From contig CBDCEL010000004.1 of NCBI GenBank assembly GCA_965215845.1, positions 1,488,001-1,552,000 on the forward strand: a stretch of DNA of 64,000 nucleotides. The letters run 5' to 3'. Position numbers and translations under genes: made by a program. This DNA comes from Aurantibacter_A sp965215845. Lineage in GTDB: Bacteria; Bacteroidota; Bacteroidia; Flavobacteriales; Flavobacteriaceae. The notes under the pieces are model-generated. The model did no database searches. It had not been told where the DNA came from and worked only from the letters and a program-made list of their open reading frames with translations. Below are positions 35,248 to 42,986 of the stretch, piece after piece (the stretch's first letter is position 1; every line of letters begins with the position of its first letter).

Positions 35248-36801
35248 ATGACAATGGTCGCTACAGATTTTAAGATGGAGGAAGCGCTAAAAAAACTAGG
35301 GCTTCAAGAAATAAACGATGGTACTTCAACAGGAACGGAAAGTTTTGGCTCTGGCGAGCTGATAGAATCGTTTTCTCCCGTAGATGGGGAATTGATAGGC
35401 AGGGTTAAAAGCACCTCTGGGGAAGACTATGAAAAAGTAATGGAGGCTGCCACTGCCGCCTTTAAAAAATGGCGCATAAAGCCTGCCCCACAGCGCGGTG
35501 AAATCGTGCGTCAGTTCGGTGAAAAGCTTCGAGAACTGAAAGAGCCCCTTGGAAAATTGGTTTCCTATGAGATGGGAAAAAGTTATCAAGAAGGGTTGGG
35601 CGAGGTACAAGAGATGATCGACATCTGCGATTTCGCAGTCGGACTTTCAAGGCAGTTGCATGGTCTGACGATGCATTCTGAACGCCCTGGGCACAGAATG
35701 TACGAGCAATACCATCCGTTAGGTGTTGTCGGGATAATTTCGGCATTTAATTTTCCGGTCGCGGTCTGGGCGTGGAATACCGCCTTGGCTTGGGTCTGTG
35801 GTGACGTTTGTGTCTGGAAACCATCGGAAAAAACTCCGTTGTGCGGTGTGGCCTGTCAAAATATCATTGCAGCGGTTTTAGAAGAGAACAACCTGCCCGA
35901 AGGAATATCGTGTTTGATCAATGGGGACTATAAGGTCGGGGAAATGATGACCAAGGATAAACGGATTCCATTAATTTCAGCAACGGGTTCCACGCGAATG
36001 GGAAAAATCGTGGCCAAGACCGTCGGGGAACGTTTGGGAAAGTCCCTACTTGAACTAGGGGGAAACAATGCCATTATCGTTACACCGGATGCCGATATCA
36101 AGATGACCGTAATCGGTGCCGTTTTTGGTGCGGTAGGTACGGCAGGCCAACGGTGCACCTCGACACGCAGGTTGATTATTCATGATTCCATTTATGACAA
36201 AGTAAAAGATGCCGTCGTCGATGCCTATGCGCAGCTAAAAATCGGGAATCCGTTGGATGAGAACAATCATGTAGGGCCCTTGATCGATACCGATGCCGTG
36301 GCGATGTACAAATCGGCTTTGGAAAAAGTCGTTTCGGAAGGAGGAAATGTAATTGTCGAAGGAGGAGTGCTTTCGGGAGACGGTTATGAAAGTGGTTGTT
36401 ATGTGAAACCTGCTATTGCCGAAGCCAAGCCCGAGTTTGAAATCGTTCAGCATGAGACCTTTGCGCCCGTTCTCTATTTATTGAAATATTCTGGCGGGGT
36501 TGAAAATGCTATTGAAATTCAAAACGAAGTAGCACAAGGACTTTCATCGGCCATCATGACCAATAACCTTCGAGAAGCGGAACGTTTTCTTTCACATGCC
36601 GGTAGCGATTGCGGTATTGCCAATGTAAATATTGGAACATCGGGTGCAGAAATTGGTGGTGCCTTCGGTGGCGAAAAGGAAACTGGTGGGGGTCGTGAAT
36701 CGGGCTCTGATGCTTGGAAGGTCTATATGAGAAGGCAGACCAATACCATCAACTATACGACCGAGCTTCCTTTGGCCCAGGGAATAAAATTTGATCTATA
36801 G
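35248..36801 (+). CDS. Aldehyde dehydrogenase, ALDH7/antiquitin type
   Basis: 517 residues. Catalytic Cys303 (GTAGQRCTSTRRL), Glu269 (LLELGG) and Asn169 (SAFNFPVAVW) are all present. The sequence MHSERPGHRMYEQYHPLGVVG and the end GGEKETGGGRESGSDAWKVY are of the ALDH7 (alpha-aminoadipic semialdehyde dehydrogenase) group, EC 1.2.1.31, in lysine catabolism. Its place after the dioxygenase might suggest aminomuconate semialdehyde oxidation, but that enzyme belongs to another ALDH family. It is followed by a strong terminator. Confidence 0.88.
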   Translation: MTMVATDFKMEEALKKLGLQEINDGTSTGTESFGSGELIESFSPVDGELIGRVKSTSGEDYEKVMEAATAAFKKWRIKPAPQRGEIVRQFGEKLRELKEPLGKLVSYEMGKSYQEGLGEVQEMIDICDFAVGLSRQLHGLTMHSERPGHRMYEQYHPLGVVGIISAFNFPVAVWAWNTALAWVCGDVCVWKPSEKTPLCGVACQNIIAAVLEENNLPEGISCLINGDYKVGEMMTKDKRIPLISATGSTRMGKIVAKTVGERLGKSLLELGGNNAIIVTPDADIKMTVIGAVFGAVGTAGQRCTSTRRLIIHDSIYDKVKDAVVDAYAQLKIGNPLDENNHVGPLIDTDAVAMYKSALEKVVSEGGNVIVEGGVLSGDGYESGCYVKPAIAEAKPEFEIVQHETFAPVLYLLKYSGGVENAIEIQNEVAQGLSSAIMTNNLREAERFLSHAGSDCGIANVNIGTSGAEIGGAFGGEKETGGGRESGSDAWKVYMRRQTNTINYTTELPLAQGIKFDL

Positions 36802-36833
36802 ATGCAATAGGTTTTGAAGTATTTGGGTCTTCG

Positions 36834-36906
36834 AAAAAAGGCCTTGGTTTCTTAGCTCCTCCATGCCGCCCTAGGCGATACTGGCTCAAGAAATCAAGGC
36901 CTTTTT
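36834..36906. terminator. Bidirectional terminator after the ALDH gene
   Basis: The arms AAAAGGCCTTGGTTTCTT (36836-36853) and AAGAAATCAAGGCCTTTT (36888-36905) pair with one mismatch around a long loop, with A-run before and T-run after. Confidence 0.75.
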
Positions 36907-37039
36907 GCTGTCAATATTGTTCCAACCGTCTTTATTGTCCGGATGCTCAAAAACAGATTGGTTGACATTTATTCCAATTTATTTTCACTTTTTAATGTTC
37001 CAATTATTTAAAAGGTTAACATTGGGGCAAGCATTGGGC

Positions 37040-37115
37040 AACCTTAAAGCACAAAAAACCGCTGGTCTCGAACTTGCCCGTTCCCCCGAAAAGCAAGTTC
37101 GAAATACAGCGGTCA
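37040..37115 (-). terminator. Minus-strand terminator of the 44-residue peptide gene
   Basis: On the minus strand ACCGCTG, TTCGAACTTGC, loop, GCAAGTTCGA and CAGCGGT build a long two-part stem, followed by TTTTTTG. It lies 57 bases after the stop of the small gene at 37172. Confidence 0.75.
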
Positions 37116-37171
37116 ACTAAACACTAACTAACTCAAACAACTATTTTTTGATGTCCGTAAAGTGAACAGAC

Positions 37172-37306
37172 CTAAATTTTCGTTTTGTTGTCGGCTTTGA
37201 CCGTTTTGGTTTCTTTGACCGACCAACTGCCATGTAAAAGCGTTTGCGTGCCAAGAACCATGACCATAATAAAGAATGTCAACATATTTGCGATTTTCGT
37301 TTTCAT
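37172..37306 (-). CDS. Small exported or membrane peptide (44 aa)
   Basis: 44 residues with an ATG start: a basic start MKTKIANM, a hydrophobic run LTFFIMVMVLGTQTLL, and then a Lys/Thr-rich tail ending VKADNKTKI. It has the form of a signal peptide or single-span peptide. A strong terminator follows, and the upstream region shares the 35-base repeat of the collagen-like genes. Its own promoter was not identified. A real gene is likely from the ATG, the composition and the terminator. Function unknown. Confidence 0.6.
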   Translation of the reverse strand: MKTKIANMLTFFIMVMVLGTQTLLHGSWSVKETKTVKADNKTKI

Positions 37307-37486
37307 TTGTCCTTTTCTTTTGACAGATTAAAAATAAAGTATCTTGTTAAGGTTCTCTTTGCTTGATGTGCAACTCACATAAAATCTTGTATGACCATGC
37401 TTTTATCTTGTGTATTTGGTAAGGTCAACATTGACTTAGAAGACAATTTCCATATCACTTACAACTATTAATGTGAATCTCGGTCA

Positions 37487-37521
37487 AAAGGTTAACATAA
37501 TGACCATAAGAAATCCGCCGA
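37487..37521. repeat. 35-bp direct repeat, copy A
   Basis: A perfect 35-base match to 38372-38406 (begins AAAGGTTAACATAATGACCA and ends AATCCGCCGA). The two copies bracket the first collagen-like gene, 885 bases apart, and mark the ends of a duplicated unit. Confidence 0.85.
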
Positions 37522-37555
37522 CAGCCTCTGACTTAGGCAATAAACCCGGCGGATA
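37510..37555 (-). terminator. Terminator-like hairpin after the first collagen-like gene
   Basis: On the minus strand ATCCGCC and GGCGGAT pair around a long loop, followed by TTTCTTATGG. The T-run is short. The same end sequence follows the second collagen-like gene. Confidence 0.5.
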
Positions 37556-37579
37556 ATTCTATCCTAAAAAATTATATAA

Positions 37580-38323
37580 CTACTTCTGCAAGCCGAAGTA
37601 GTTAATCACCTCATCATATGACATTCTTTTTAGGTCGTTTTCATCAATCTTTCCAGTTATGGAACTTGTAGATTCGATAATAAGCAATTTGACTTTTTTG
37701 ATGGCCTCTGCTGAATAGTTGACCGTGCCATCAACATGTTGCGCTCGAAGCGCATATTGACCCTTTCTCATCCAAACCCATACCTCAAATTTAGGGTGAG
37801 ATGGAAATACCGTGCCAGGTACAGGATATTGAATTCCTGCCACCCCAGTATCAAATTCCACAAAACCCAAAACAAGTCCGCTGTCTATAATGTCTTGCGT
37901 TATTTCCGGCACTGTTAATCTCATTTCTGATTGAGAATCCCAGGCCAATGAGGTCGAACCAGCGTCAAATGTTATGGCTATTACGTTCGCGTTGCCATCA
38001 TCACCCTTTGGACCTTGTTCTCCTTGCGGGCCTGTTGCTCCAGTATCACCTTTTGGGCCTTGCTCGCCCTGTGGACCCTGTTCACCTTGTGGACCAGTGG
38101 CCCCTGTTGCGCCATCAGCGCCGTCAGCACCATCGGCCCCATCCTGTCCATCTTCGCCATCGGTTCCGTCGACTCCATTGGAACCATCCGTTCCGTTAGT
38201 TCCGTTCTCGGCCACCACATTTTGTGGTATTACCGCATCTTGTAAATTGTCCTTTTGACATGAAGCAAATACCAATAAGGCAGTTATTATCAGATAGGAC
38301 ATCATAAATTTCAAAGTTTTCAT
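37580..38323 (-). CDS. Collagen-like surface lipoprotein A
   Basis: 247 residues. The lipoprotein signal ends at LLVFASC (Cys22). Residues 41 to about 112 are some 24 Gly-X-Y triplets (NGT, DGA, QGE, QGP, KGD), a collagen-like stalk able to form a triple helix. A beta-rich domain of about 110 residues follows (…SGLVLGFVEFDTGVAG…, KFEVWVWMRKG). The last 18 residues, LKRMSYDEVINYFGLQK, resemble the tail of the neighbour. It is predicted to sit on the outer membrane as a trimeric fibre with a head. A tandem duplicate lies upstream. Confidence 0.85.
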   Translation of the reverse strand: MKTLKFMMSYLIITALLVFASCQKDNLQDAVIPQNVVAENGTNGTDGSNGVDGTDGEDGQDGADGADGADGATGATGPQGEQGPQGEQGPKGDTGATGPQGEQGPKGDDGNANVIAITFDAGSTSLAWDSQSEMRLTVPEITQDIIDSGLVLGFVEFDTGVAGIQYPVPGTVFPSHPKFEVWVWMRKGQYALRAQHVDGTVNYSAEAIKKVKLLIIESTSSITGKIDENDLKRMSYDEVINYFGLQK

Positions 38324-38371
38324 CGCTACATATTTTAATTGTTAAGATGCCTTTTTATGAAGGGTGAGGAC

Positions 38372-38406
38372 AAAGGTTAACATAATGACCATAAGAAATC
38401 CGCCGA
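38372..38406. repeat. 35-bp direct repeat, copy B
   Basis: Perfect copy of 37487-37521. It lies between the two collagen-like genes, covers the terminator of the second and joins the promoter region of the first. Confidence 0.85.
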
Positions 38407-38439
38407 AAGCTTTGTATAATGATCAAAGCAATCGGCGGA
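38397..38439 (-). terminator. Hairpin after the second collagen-like gene
   Basis: On the minus strand ATCCGCCGA/TCGGCGGAT encloses GCTTTG/CAAAGC, a strong two-part stem, then TTTCTTATGG. Confidence 0.6.
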
Positions 38440-38468
38440 TCAAACCAACTTAATTGGATAACAATTTA

Positions 38469-39317
38469 TTATTCTATTCCCAAGGTCTGCACAACTTCTT
38501 CGTAGGACATTTTCTTCAGCGCATTTTCAGATAGTCCTTTTGAAACCAACTGTCCGCCCGGAACAAAAATTATTCTGTAAAACTTGTTCCTTACATGAAA
38601 AATTTCGTTTAAAAAGCTGGTTCTTGTATGACCATACGCAGCTGGGTTTGATTGAACGTCTATGGTCAAGTCAATTCCAATACTCTCCATTCGGAATGCG
38701 ACTTCCCATTTATGCACACCATTATTGTCTAATCTTGGGACAGACCTGATATTGCTGGGCCTTATAGGCGTATTGCCCAAGGCCGGTGTAATTACCCATC
38801 CCTCATAGACCAGTACAAATCCACCATTATCAATAAACTGGCGATTGTAAAAACCAAAACTTTTTCTGCTTAAATAGAAAAAATCGGTTCTTGACGTAGT
38901 ATCCTCAAAATTGAACCATTCGGTATATTTAGTGTCGATACCTCCATCATCGCCCTTTGGGCCTTGCTCTCCCTGTGGGCCTGTTGCGCCGGTAGCGCCT
39001 TGTGGCCCAACTGGACCCGTTGCTCCTTGTTCACCCTGTGGACCCTGCTCTCCTTGTGGACCAGTGGCCCCTGTTGCGCCATCAGCACCGTCTTGGCCGT
39101 CAGTTCCATCTTGGCCGTCGGCACCATCCTGTCCATCTTCGCCGTCTTCGCCATCGGTTCCGTCGACTCCATTGGAACCATCCCTTCCGTTAGTTCCGTT
39201 CTCGGCAACCACATTTTGCGGTACCACCGCATCTTGTAAATTGTCCTTTTGACATGAAGCAAATACCAATAGGGCAATAACTATCAGATAAGACATCATT
39301 AATTTCAAAGTTTTCAT
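38469..39317 (-). CDS. Collagen-like surface lipoprotein B
   Basis: 282 residues. The signal and lipobox (LLVFASC, Cys22) and the next 20 residues are nearly identical to lipoprotein A. About 29 Gly-X-Y triplets follow (residues 41 to about 128), five more than in A. The head (about 130-260) is strongly diverged from that of A but keeps remote patterns such as FIDNGGFVLVYEGW and HKWEVAFRME. The tail LKKMSYEEVVQTLGI matches A again. The pair thus has constant ends and a variable middle. Confidence 0.85.
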   Translation of the reverse strand: MKTLKLMMSYLIVIALLVFASCQKDNLQDAVVPQNVVAENGTNGRDGSNGVDGTDGEDGEDGQDGADGQDGTDGQDGADGATGATGPQGEQGPQGEQGATGPVGPQGATGATGPQGEQGPKGDDGGIDTKYTEWFNFEDTTSRTDFFYLSRKSFGFYNRQFIDNGGFVLVYEGWVITPALGNTPIRPSNIRSVPRLDNNGVHKWEVAFRMESIGIDLTIDVQSNPAAYGHTRTSFLNEIFHVRNKFYRIIFVPGGQLVSKGLSENALKKMSYEEVVQTLGIE

Positions 39318-39625
39318 CAGTACATATTTTAATTGTTAATATGCCATTTTATGAAGGTAGAGGGCAAAGGTTAACAGGGGCTTGCGAAAAGATAGATCTG
39401 TCAAATTTTTGGGGTATGCCCCGCAATACTCGCGTTTTGGGCGAAGTCGGCCTTGTAAAAATCTAAATTGCTTCTTAATCTCATTTAGTACCCACAATAC
39501 CTTGTCAATGAAGAACTCCTTATTCCTTTCTTTACTTAGTTTCAGTCAATTAAATGTGAAAATTTTAACATTTTGAGTGATTTTTTTAATACATTGTCAG
39601 CTTAAACACTAAATGAATATTAACA
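39318..39625. other. 308-base divergent promoter region
   Basis: No gene is seen. The end near 39318 carries the conserved leader of the collagen-like genes (on the minus strand TTCATAAAATGGCATATTAAC, closely matched at 38341-38365). The other end has AACATTTTGAG...ATACATTGTC (39568-39598), a possible -33/-7 pair for the OmpA gene. Confidence 0.45.
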
Positions 39626-40531
39626 ATGACAAAAACGACAACAAATCTGATCGGAATCTTATTGACGATTTTGGCAGGTATCTATTTGTACTACCAGCTT
39701 TGCAGCTCATGCGGCGCAGCGGTTGCAGATGAACCTACAAAAGAAGCAGTGGTTCCGGCAGTACCCGATCCCACATCGTATCCCCTAGCATTTAGCAGTG
39801 GTGATTATGAATGTAACGCAAATGACAATTACAACTTTAATGTGTCATCAGCAGCAATTTTAACCCCGCTCTCACAAGACATTCTCGATTGTATCAATGG
39901 CCTTAAGGCTTATTTGAGTGAGAACGCGGGCAACGTAATCAACATTACGGGTTACTACACTAGTGACGAGACCAACAACACTGCTTTTCCCAATTTAGGA
40001 CTGGCAAGGGCGAATGCGGTCAAGAACCATTTAGTCGAAAACGGCTTTTCATCTGCCTTGATGAATACCTTCGGGCAATTGAAGGATGAAATGGTGCCTA
40101 AAGAAAATGTACTGCTCGGGCCGATTGGCTATGGTATTTCCGAAAGGGCGGCCGATGCCGATGATCAAATAAAAGCGCTTTACGAGAGAATAACGGCCAG
40201 CCCCTTGGTGCTTTATTTCGATACGGCCGAGTCTGCCATCAATCTTACAGCGGAACAACGACAGAAATTCGCCGACATTTCAAGATATCTAGACAAAGTC
40301 GAAGGCGCTACCTGCAATGTCGTCGGCCATACGGATAATACAGGCGATGCAGCCAACAATATTGTGTTGGGTCAAAACCGAGCCGATTTCGCCAAGAATT
40401 ATTTGATAATGAACGGCATAGCGGAGGCAAAAATCAATGCCACCTCAAAAGGCCAAACAGAACCTGTCGCAAGCAACGATACCGAAGAAGGAAAAGCGAA
40501 GAACAGGAGAACCATCGTAACACTTAACTAA
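39626..40531 (+). CDS. OmpA-family membrane-anchored protein
   Basis: 301 residues. One N-terminal membrane anchor (LIGILLTILAGIYLYYQLC). The region 70-170 shows a degenerate first OmpA-like domain (ITGYYTSDETNN, NLGLARANAVKNHLVENG), and 190-301 a full OmpA_C domain with LYFDTAESAINLT, VVGHTDNTG, LGQNRADFAKNYLI and AKNRRTIV. It should bind peptidoglycan in the periplasm. The second gene of the unit begins 25 bases later. Confidence 0.88.
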   Translation: MTKTTTNLIGILLTILAGIYLYYQLCSSCGAAVADEPTKEAVVPAVPDPTSYPLAFSSGDYECNANDNYNFNVSSAAILTPLSQDILDCINGLKAYLSENAGNVINITGYYTSDETNNTAFPNLGLARANAVKNHLVENGFSSALMNTFGQLKDEMVPKENVLLGPIGYGISERAADADDQIKALYERITASPLVLYFDTAESAINLTAEQRQKFADISRYLDKVEGATCNVVGHTDNTGDAANNIVLGQNRADFAKNYLIMNGIAEAKINATSKGQTEPVASNDTEEGKAKNRRTIVTLN

Positions 40532-40556
40532 ATAATTAACTTAAAAAAACAATAAA

Positions 40557-41078
40557 ATGGATTTTTCAAATATATGGTGCTGGTTAATACCTCTTTTATG
40601 TACGCTTTTGGGTGCGTTATTCGGGTATTTGTTAGGAAAAGGCAAAAGCACGATAATAGACAATTCTGCAGACCTAAAATTATTGGAAGACAAGAATGCC
40701 AAATTACAAGCTGATCTCGATGCCTGCAACAATAAACTATCGGCCAAGGTAGAAGCTTCATCGATTGCCCCTGTGATACCTTTTGATGCCAGTGCCGCAA
40801 AAGCTGCTTTTGGTAAAGCAATCAAACAAGATGATTTGAAGGTCGTTGAGGGTATCGGGCCCAAAATCGAACAAATGTTCAGAGATGGCGGAATCAACAC
40901 TTGGAAAGAACTTTCGGAAACGGCCGTGGCCAGATGTCAAGAAATTCTTGATGGCGGCGGTGAACGATATAAGGTTCATGATCCCGCTTCTTGGCCAATG
41001 CAAGCCAAAATGTGCTATGAGAACAGATGGGCCGAATTGTTCAAGTGGCAAGAAGAACATGATCACGGAAAACTGTAA
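40557..41078 (+). CDS. Membrane-anchored helix-hairpin-helix protein
   Basis: 173 residues. An N-terminal membrane segment (WCWLIPLLCTLLGALFGYLLG), a coiled coil from about 37 to 65, and a HhH-like domain starting DDLKVVEGIGPKIEQMFRDG and continuing TWKELSETAVARCQEIL to YKVHDPASWPMQAKM. This domain occurs in many Bacteroidota proteins paired with OmpA proteins. The HhH could bind DNA or act as a protein module; which one is unknown. It shares an operon with the OmpA gene and is followed by a strong terminator. Confidence 0.85.
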   Translation: MDFSNIWCWLIPLLCTLLGALFGYLLGKGKSTIIDNSADLKLLEDKNAKLQADLDACNNKLSAKVEASSIAPVIPFDASAAKAAFGKAIKQDDLKVVEGIGPKIEQMFRDGGINTWKELSETAVARCQEILDGGGERYKVHDPASWPMQAKMCYENRWAELFKWQEEHDHGKL

Positions 41079-41103
41079 CCAACCGACCAACTAGAGTTTG
41101 CTA

Positions 41104-41140
41104 AAAATCCGGTGTGCCTATGGCACACCGGATTTTTTTT
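41104..41140 (+). terminator. Strong rho-independent terminator
   Basis: AAAATCCGGTGTGCC and GGCACACCGGATTTT pair perfectly (15 bases) around TAT, followed by TTTT. It may also serve the convergent desaturase gene from the other side. Confidence 0.95.
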
Positions 41141-41163
41141 GCTCTCCCAATTGGTTGTTCTTA

Positions 41164-42159
41164 TCAAATCATCCCGTTGGCCTCAACCCATTTGAATCGA
41201 AATTGATCCTGTGGAAATTTCATCCGTTCTGCGATGCGCTCCAATCTTTCTGGCAATCTTACCAAATAGTCACGGGCCTTTTCAGCTTCATCATTAAGGC
41301 TTCTTATTGTTTCCAACTCCCAATAAGCGTTCAGTTTCTTCAATATCTCCACATAGTCTTGGGCGGTATAGACCTCCAAACGTTGAGCACAATTCGAAAA
41401 ATTTTCGAAGGCCTCCCCAATTATTCCTCCTGATTCCCTTAAAAAATGTGCGGGCATTACAATTTTCTTTTTCATCATATCGGCAAAGGCCAACATCATT
41501 CCTGAAGGGTCTTCCCCAAAAATCGACTTGACAAACTCGCGATAGGCCAGATGATGGCGCATTTCATCGCCGGCAATGATGGTACACATTTTTCCAAGCA
41601 ACGCATTTCCTTTTTTTCGGGCCATTTGACCAACCCGTTTATGCGAAATGTTGGTCGCCAATTCTTGAAAGGAGGTATAGACAAAGTTTTTATAGGGATC
41701 GCGATCGGTTCCGATATCGAAACCATCCGTCAGCAAATGCATGGTCGTAATCTCTACTTCGCGCATATTGACTCTACCTGACAGGTAAATATATTTGTTC
41801 AAAACATCTCCATGCCGGTTTTCTTCACCCGTCCATGCGCGCACCCATTTTGACCAACTATTGCCCTTGCCTTCATGTTGATTGATTCCCTCAACATCCA
41901 TAAGCCACGATTCATAGGTCGGCAGGGCCTCTTCGGTTATCATATCGGCCACCATTGTAACCCAAAAGTCATAACCCAATTCTTTTGATTCTTCGCGAAG
42001 TTGTTCGACCTCATCCAAAAAATTATCGCTTTCAGAATCGGGTAAAAAATCAGTGGGTTGCCAAATCTCTTCAATAGGAATCAGAAATTGATCCATGAAT
42101 CCTTCGACCTGAGGCTCGATGGCCTGCATTACTTCCAACCGGATGTTCTTTTCGGGCAT
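41164..42159 (-). CDS. Acyl-[ACP] desaturase
   Basis: 331 residues from the ATG at 42159; a TTG at 42180 is less likely. The di-iron site is carried by GEENRHGDVL and GDEMRHHLAY, as in soluble plant-type stearoyl-ACP desaturases and bacterial DesA homologues. It places a cis double bond into acyl-ACP with O2 and ferredoxin (EC 1.14.19.2 family), in the cytoplasm. It probably adjusts membrane fluidity. Confidence 0.9.
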   Translation of the reverse strand: MPEKNIRLEVMQAIEPQVEGFMDQFLIPIEEIWQPTDFLPDSESDNFLDEVEQLREESKELGYDFWVTMVADMITEEALPTYESWLMDVEGINQHEGKGNSWSKWVRAWTGEENRHGDVLNKYIYLSGRVNMREVEITTMHLLTDGFDIGTDRDPYKNFVYTSFQELATNISHKRVGQMARKKGNALLGKMCTIIAGDEMRHHLAYREFVKSIFGEDPSGMMLAFADMMKKKIVMPAHFLRESGGIIGEAFENFSNCAQRLEVYTAQDYVEILKKLNAYWELETIRSLNDEAEKARDYLVRLPERLERIAERMKFPQDQFRFKWVEANGMI

Positions 42160-42251
42160 TTTATAGAGTTTTGTTACCAATCCGAGAAAAGATCGGTTTT
42201 ACGAAGTTCGTCAATATTATAGATAAATCCCCTATAAATTTGAACTCTCTT

Positions 42252-42986
42252 TCAATTGCGGCCTTTTTCACCGGGATAAAAAGTATGGACCGGATCACTC
42301 TGCCATACTTCTTTGGTATCGACATCGATTACTGAAAGTGGCCCTTTGAACGCAGCTCCTGTATCGATATTCCAAACATTTGCCGCTTTTTGCGGAACGG
42401 TCTTTCCCATATAGGTCACCGGGGTATGGCCGATATAGATCTCAGAATAGTGTCTCAATCTTTTCGGATAATATGGGCTTTCGACCATCATATCTTGGTC
42501 CAATGAAAGTGCGGTCTCCCATAAAGTTCTGTCCCAATAGAAGTTTTTGGTAAAATGCTCGTGCTCTACACCTTTCATGCTTGTAAAGCCTGCGTGTAGA
42601 AACAATCGATTCGCTTCATCCAGATAATAATTCGTCAAATTTTCATAAAACATAATATGGATATCGCGCGAGGATTCATCGGCCCGATTGTATGAATCTA
42701 TAGTCGCCTGCCCTCCATGCTCGATCCACATTGGGTTATCTTCGTCATCGGAAAGCCATTTCAAGCATAGTTCATCGTGATTTCCGCGTAGAAAAATACA
42801 ACTATGCGTTTCGTCAAGTTCTATCAAAAAGTCAACTGTCTCGGCCGCTTCGCTCCATCCATCGACGTAGTCCCCTAAAAAAATCAGACGGTCGTCGGTG
42901 GTCACCTTGGCCCTATCTAAAAGCTGTTCCAAAGCCCTTAGACCTGAATGAATATCACCGATGACTAAAGTTCTTCTTGAATTCAT
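42252..42986 (-). CDS. Metallophosphoesterase, PPP-type Ser/Thr phosphatase
   Basis: 244 residues. The five metal motifs are present: GDIHSG, GDYVDGWS, LRGNHDE, LFLHAGF and YIGHTPV. This is the PPP/ApaH-type group (EC 3.1.3.16 or dinucleoside polyphosphatase); the actual substrate is unknown. Its start overlaps the end of the zinc-ribbon gene by 4 bases, so it belongs to the SPFH operon and may regulate it. Confidence 0.88.
   Translation of the reverse strand: MNSRRTLVIGDIHSGLRALEQLLDRAKVTTDDRLIFLGDYVDGWSEAAETVDFLIELDETHSCIFLRGNHDELCLKWLSDDEDNPMWIEHGGQATIDSYNRADESSRDIHIMFYENLTNYYLDEANRLFLHAGFTSMKGVEHEHFTKNFYWDRTLWETALSLDQDMMVESPYYPKRLRHYSEIYIGHTPVTYMGKTVPQKAANVWNIDTGAAFKGPLSVIDVDTKEVWQSDPVHTFYPGEKGRN

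Noticed and set aside
35248..36801. 2-aminomuconate semialdehyde dehydrogenase, from the neighbouring dioxygenase
   Set aside because: The sequence pattern is of the ALDH7/antiquitin type, not of the ALDH8-like aminomuconate group.
36905..37120. Plus-strand open frame of 71 codons after the ALDH gene
   Set aside because: It starts inside one terminator and runs through a second one, and its composition is not protein-like.
37974..38258. Open frames opposite the collagen-like stalks (also 38911-39252)
   Set aside because: The Pro/Cys/Ser repeats are the shadow of Gly-X-Y codons on the other strand; the lipoprotein frames have signal peptide and lipobox.
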